Origin: Agaricus subrufescens
Taxonomy: Eukaryota; Basidiomycota; Agaricomycetes; Agaricales; Agaricaceae
Length of the DNA: 64,000 bases
Assembly (NCBI GenBank): GCA_029945375.1
Contig: CM057062.1
Coordinates: 1 to 64,000 of the forward strand
Reading direction: 5' to 3'
The position numbers were made by a program, and so were the translations under genes. Positions 58,720 through 64,000 of this stretch are shown piece after piece. Every line of letters begins with the position of its first letter. Positions within the stretch are counted from its first letter, which is position 1. The notes under the pieces are model-generated. The model worked only from the letters and a program-made list of their open reading frames with translations, searched no databases and was not told where the DNA came from.

Positions 58720-60699
58720 ATGATTCATCCTTTCCTCTCGACTTTGACTGCCAACGTCATGCTCCTGCACCTTCCGCCCGAAGTACTGAACCAAATTTTC
58801 CTCCTCCTCCCTCTCAAATCCATCCTCAAATGCAAGCGAGTCAATCGCTACATCGGAACCCTCATATCAGCGTCGGTAGAAATCGAATATCTTGTCCAGC
58901 TACTATTATCAGGACATGTGGAGAATCCTTACTGCAAGTTATCTGTTCGTGAACGTTTAGCTTTACTCGAAAAACGAAGCCGCTCCAAGGGGGTCGATAT
59001 CGGTCTCAGACGGAAGATTCAACTCCCGTTTCGAACTTCGGGCATCTATGATTTGACTGGAGGTATCTACCTCCTAGGGGATGCTCTGCGAAAGACGCTT
59101 CATTACATGCACCTACCTGACAAAGATGAAATTCCAAATGATCAAGAAATTGAGTGGAGGGGGAAGGAAATTCGTATGGAGCACATGATCATCGACATGG
59201 GTTTGAACGTGTATGAGAATGACCTTCTTGCCGTTATTACAGTGTGCGTAGCCTATCCGTGACTCTCGTGTTCTTGAACTTACTAGGTATCATTGAAGAC
59301 AACCTCACGATGCCAAGCCAACACCTGAATCGAACCTTTTCGACATTCGCCTGCATTTCTACCAAGTCTCGACGGCACTACTTCATCCCGAAGCAAATCA
59401 ACAGTCAATTCTAGTGATGCAGATGCAGGCAGAATGGAATCGCCCCGCTGTTGGTATAGAGATCGTCGGGAATAACTTGGTGCTCATTCTCGCTTATGGT
59501 GAAAGTCGTCATTCACCCGACGATCATATATTTATCTATGACTGGAAAAGCGGTGTCCTCAAAATGGTACATGCGCCCGTTGATTTACATTATCAAATGC
59601 TTACTCGCCTACTAGAACTTCAGGGCATCTCACGAAACTTATGCAGGCCTAATATTCCTTACTCAAGAGATTATCCTTGTTCCTAACGCCAAAAAGGGGA
59701 CATTCGAATACTGGCGTGTCCCAAGGGAGCCATCTGATGCACCCAGCCGACCGTTCTTTACGCTGGAACTCCCGACACTTTATCCCGATGATAATGTTGG
59801 AATTGACACTATTCAATGTCGTGCTGAGCCTAATCCCACCAGCGGTTTCCGTTACTCGAGAAAACCTTCTCATCCGGATCCTCAACGTGCTATAGCCATA
59901 TTCAATCTTCGTATCCGCTCTCGTGAATCTCGCTTGATCCCTCACTTCCCTCATCCTATACAAATTTTCTCCGTTTTCCTTCTCTTCGTTCATCGCAGTT
60001 CCCTCGTCAAATGCCTCGACCTGTTCAAAGAGTTCATTTCGGACAACGAGGACACAGAGCCAGTGCCATATAATGATTGGGGGGTAGATGTATGCAGATG
60101 GCTACCTGCAGACGACTATGCCACTCGATGGATTACAACGACTTCCGGACAAAAGTGCGCTTTGTATGACGAAGAAGACCAGCTTGGTGCCGATTCGCCA
60201 CCGGACTATATTACGTTACTGGACTTCAATCAGACGGAGGTGGCCAGGCTTTTAGCTACACAGAAGCATCCAGCTCCAAATTCGAGAATTAACGAGCAAC
60301 ATAGCCTGTGGATAGATCAAGGCAATGAAGGTCAGTACAAAAATTCCAGGGCGTATGAGACATTGACAAAGGTTGTCAACGTAGCTATCCAAATTGAAGA
60401 CGAAGACGACTTGAAGGATGAAGATTGGGTAGATGAAGATGAGGAGGAGGAGGTAATAACGAGTGAGGGCCAGAAGCTGTTTGATTATGGTCAGTGCTTC
60501 CTGAGTGATGTATATGGACGATTGCCGTATAAGAAGTTCGAGACGGCCCCTACTTTCAAGTATTCTGGGGTTCTGATAGATGAGGAGAGGCTTATCGGCA
60601 TACGGGTAAGTTATACTGTATTCGACGCTCCATCGTGCCCAAAACTCATAAAATGTGGATTAGAACGATAGTCGTGAGATTATTTATTATGGGCAATGA
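58720..60699 (+). CDS. F-box protein
   Basis: Starts MIHPFLSTLTANVM, or at the second Met, MLLHLPPEVLNQIFLLLP, where the F-box begins (LPPEVLNQIFLLLPLKSIL, CKRVNRYI). Introns at ~59,243-59,298 and ~59,566-59,615, with borders chosen for frame, give AVITVQPHDAKP and VLKMNFRASHETYAGL. The remaining ~400 residues form a likely beta-rich domain (FEYWRVPREPSD; IAIFNLRIRSRES) and contain an acidic patch (DEDWVDEDEEEE). A final intron (60,610-60,663) would give an end RNDSREIIYYGQ; without it the frame stops at 60,671. Predicted SCF ligase subunit; target unknown. Confidence 0.75.

Positions 60700-64000
<3,301 letters not shown>

Overview
The window reads as nuclear DNA of a mushroom-forming basidiomycete (Agaricomycetes). 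Genes are densely split by short introns of about 45-70 nt with GT..AG borders. Several protein families are typical of that class: a DUF6535 membrane protein, F-box proteins, a secreted protein with a CBM19-like tail, an AAO-type GMC oxidoreductase, and KDZ transposase with its cysteine clusters. No bacterial-style operons, rRNA or tRNA were seen.

Layout. 1-2,000: 3' part of RFC1, the large clamp-loader subunit (+). 2.5-10.7 kb: repeat-rich block with a Ser/Pro-rich zinc-cluster gene (-), a four-unit ~318 bp tandem repeat with a hairpin in each unit, GC-rich dispersed repeats, a DUF3505 gene that stops against those repeats (-), a ~490 bp tandem duplication, a palindrome-rich GTGGC region and a perfect 30 bp palindrome. 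10.7-24.8 kb: ordinary genes, namely a DUF6535 membrane protein (-), a secreted CBM19-like protein (-), an MFS sugar transporter (-), two unrecognised genes (-), and PCNA (+) with a ~90-residue charged insertion. 25.4-27.2 kb: a BBE-type FAD oxidoreductase (-) with an apparent frameshift near its 5' end.

27,957-46,808 is the centrepiece: an 18.85 kb KDZ-superfamily DNA transposon. It has ~67 bp terminal inverted repeats, a flanking 8-9 bp direct repeat (GGGGGGTCC), and two subterminal arrays of a 34 bp unit built on the palindrome AGTAGAATTCTACT, in opposite orientation at the two ends. It carries four genes: the KDZ transposase with SWIM-like zinc motifs (-), an unrecognised gene (-), a PHD-like-finger protein with a possible caspase-like His/Cys arrangement and a tandemly duplicated exon-intron unit (+), and a coiled-coil protein (+). 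The element split a host gene: its start codon and first codons lie at 46,809-46,831 and the rest at 27,284-27,956, and the two sides are in frame across the target-site duplication.

47-52.6 kb: an intact seven-helix membrane protein gene (-), a decayed, truncated second copy of it (-), and next to that a Ty3/gypsy RNase H fragment. 52.6-64 kb: an F-box/leucine-rich protein (-) diverging from a long gene with repeated WDDDF motifs, possibly a Byr4/Bfa1-type mitotic-exit GAP component (+), then an F-box protein (+) and the 5' part of a GMC oxidoreductase (+) that runs off the window.

How the genes relate. RFC1 loads PCNA, so two partners of the replication clamp cycle lie ~21.5 kb apart. The FAD and GMC oxidoreductases, the sugar transporter and the secreted CBM19-like protein fit a saprotrophic secretome. 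The four KDZ-element genes travel as one unit.
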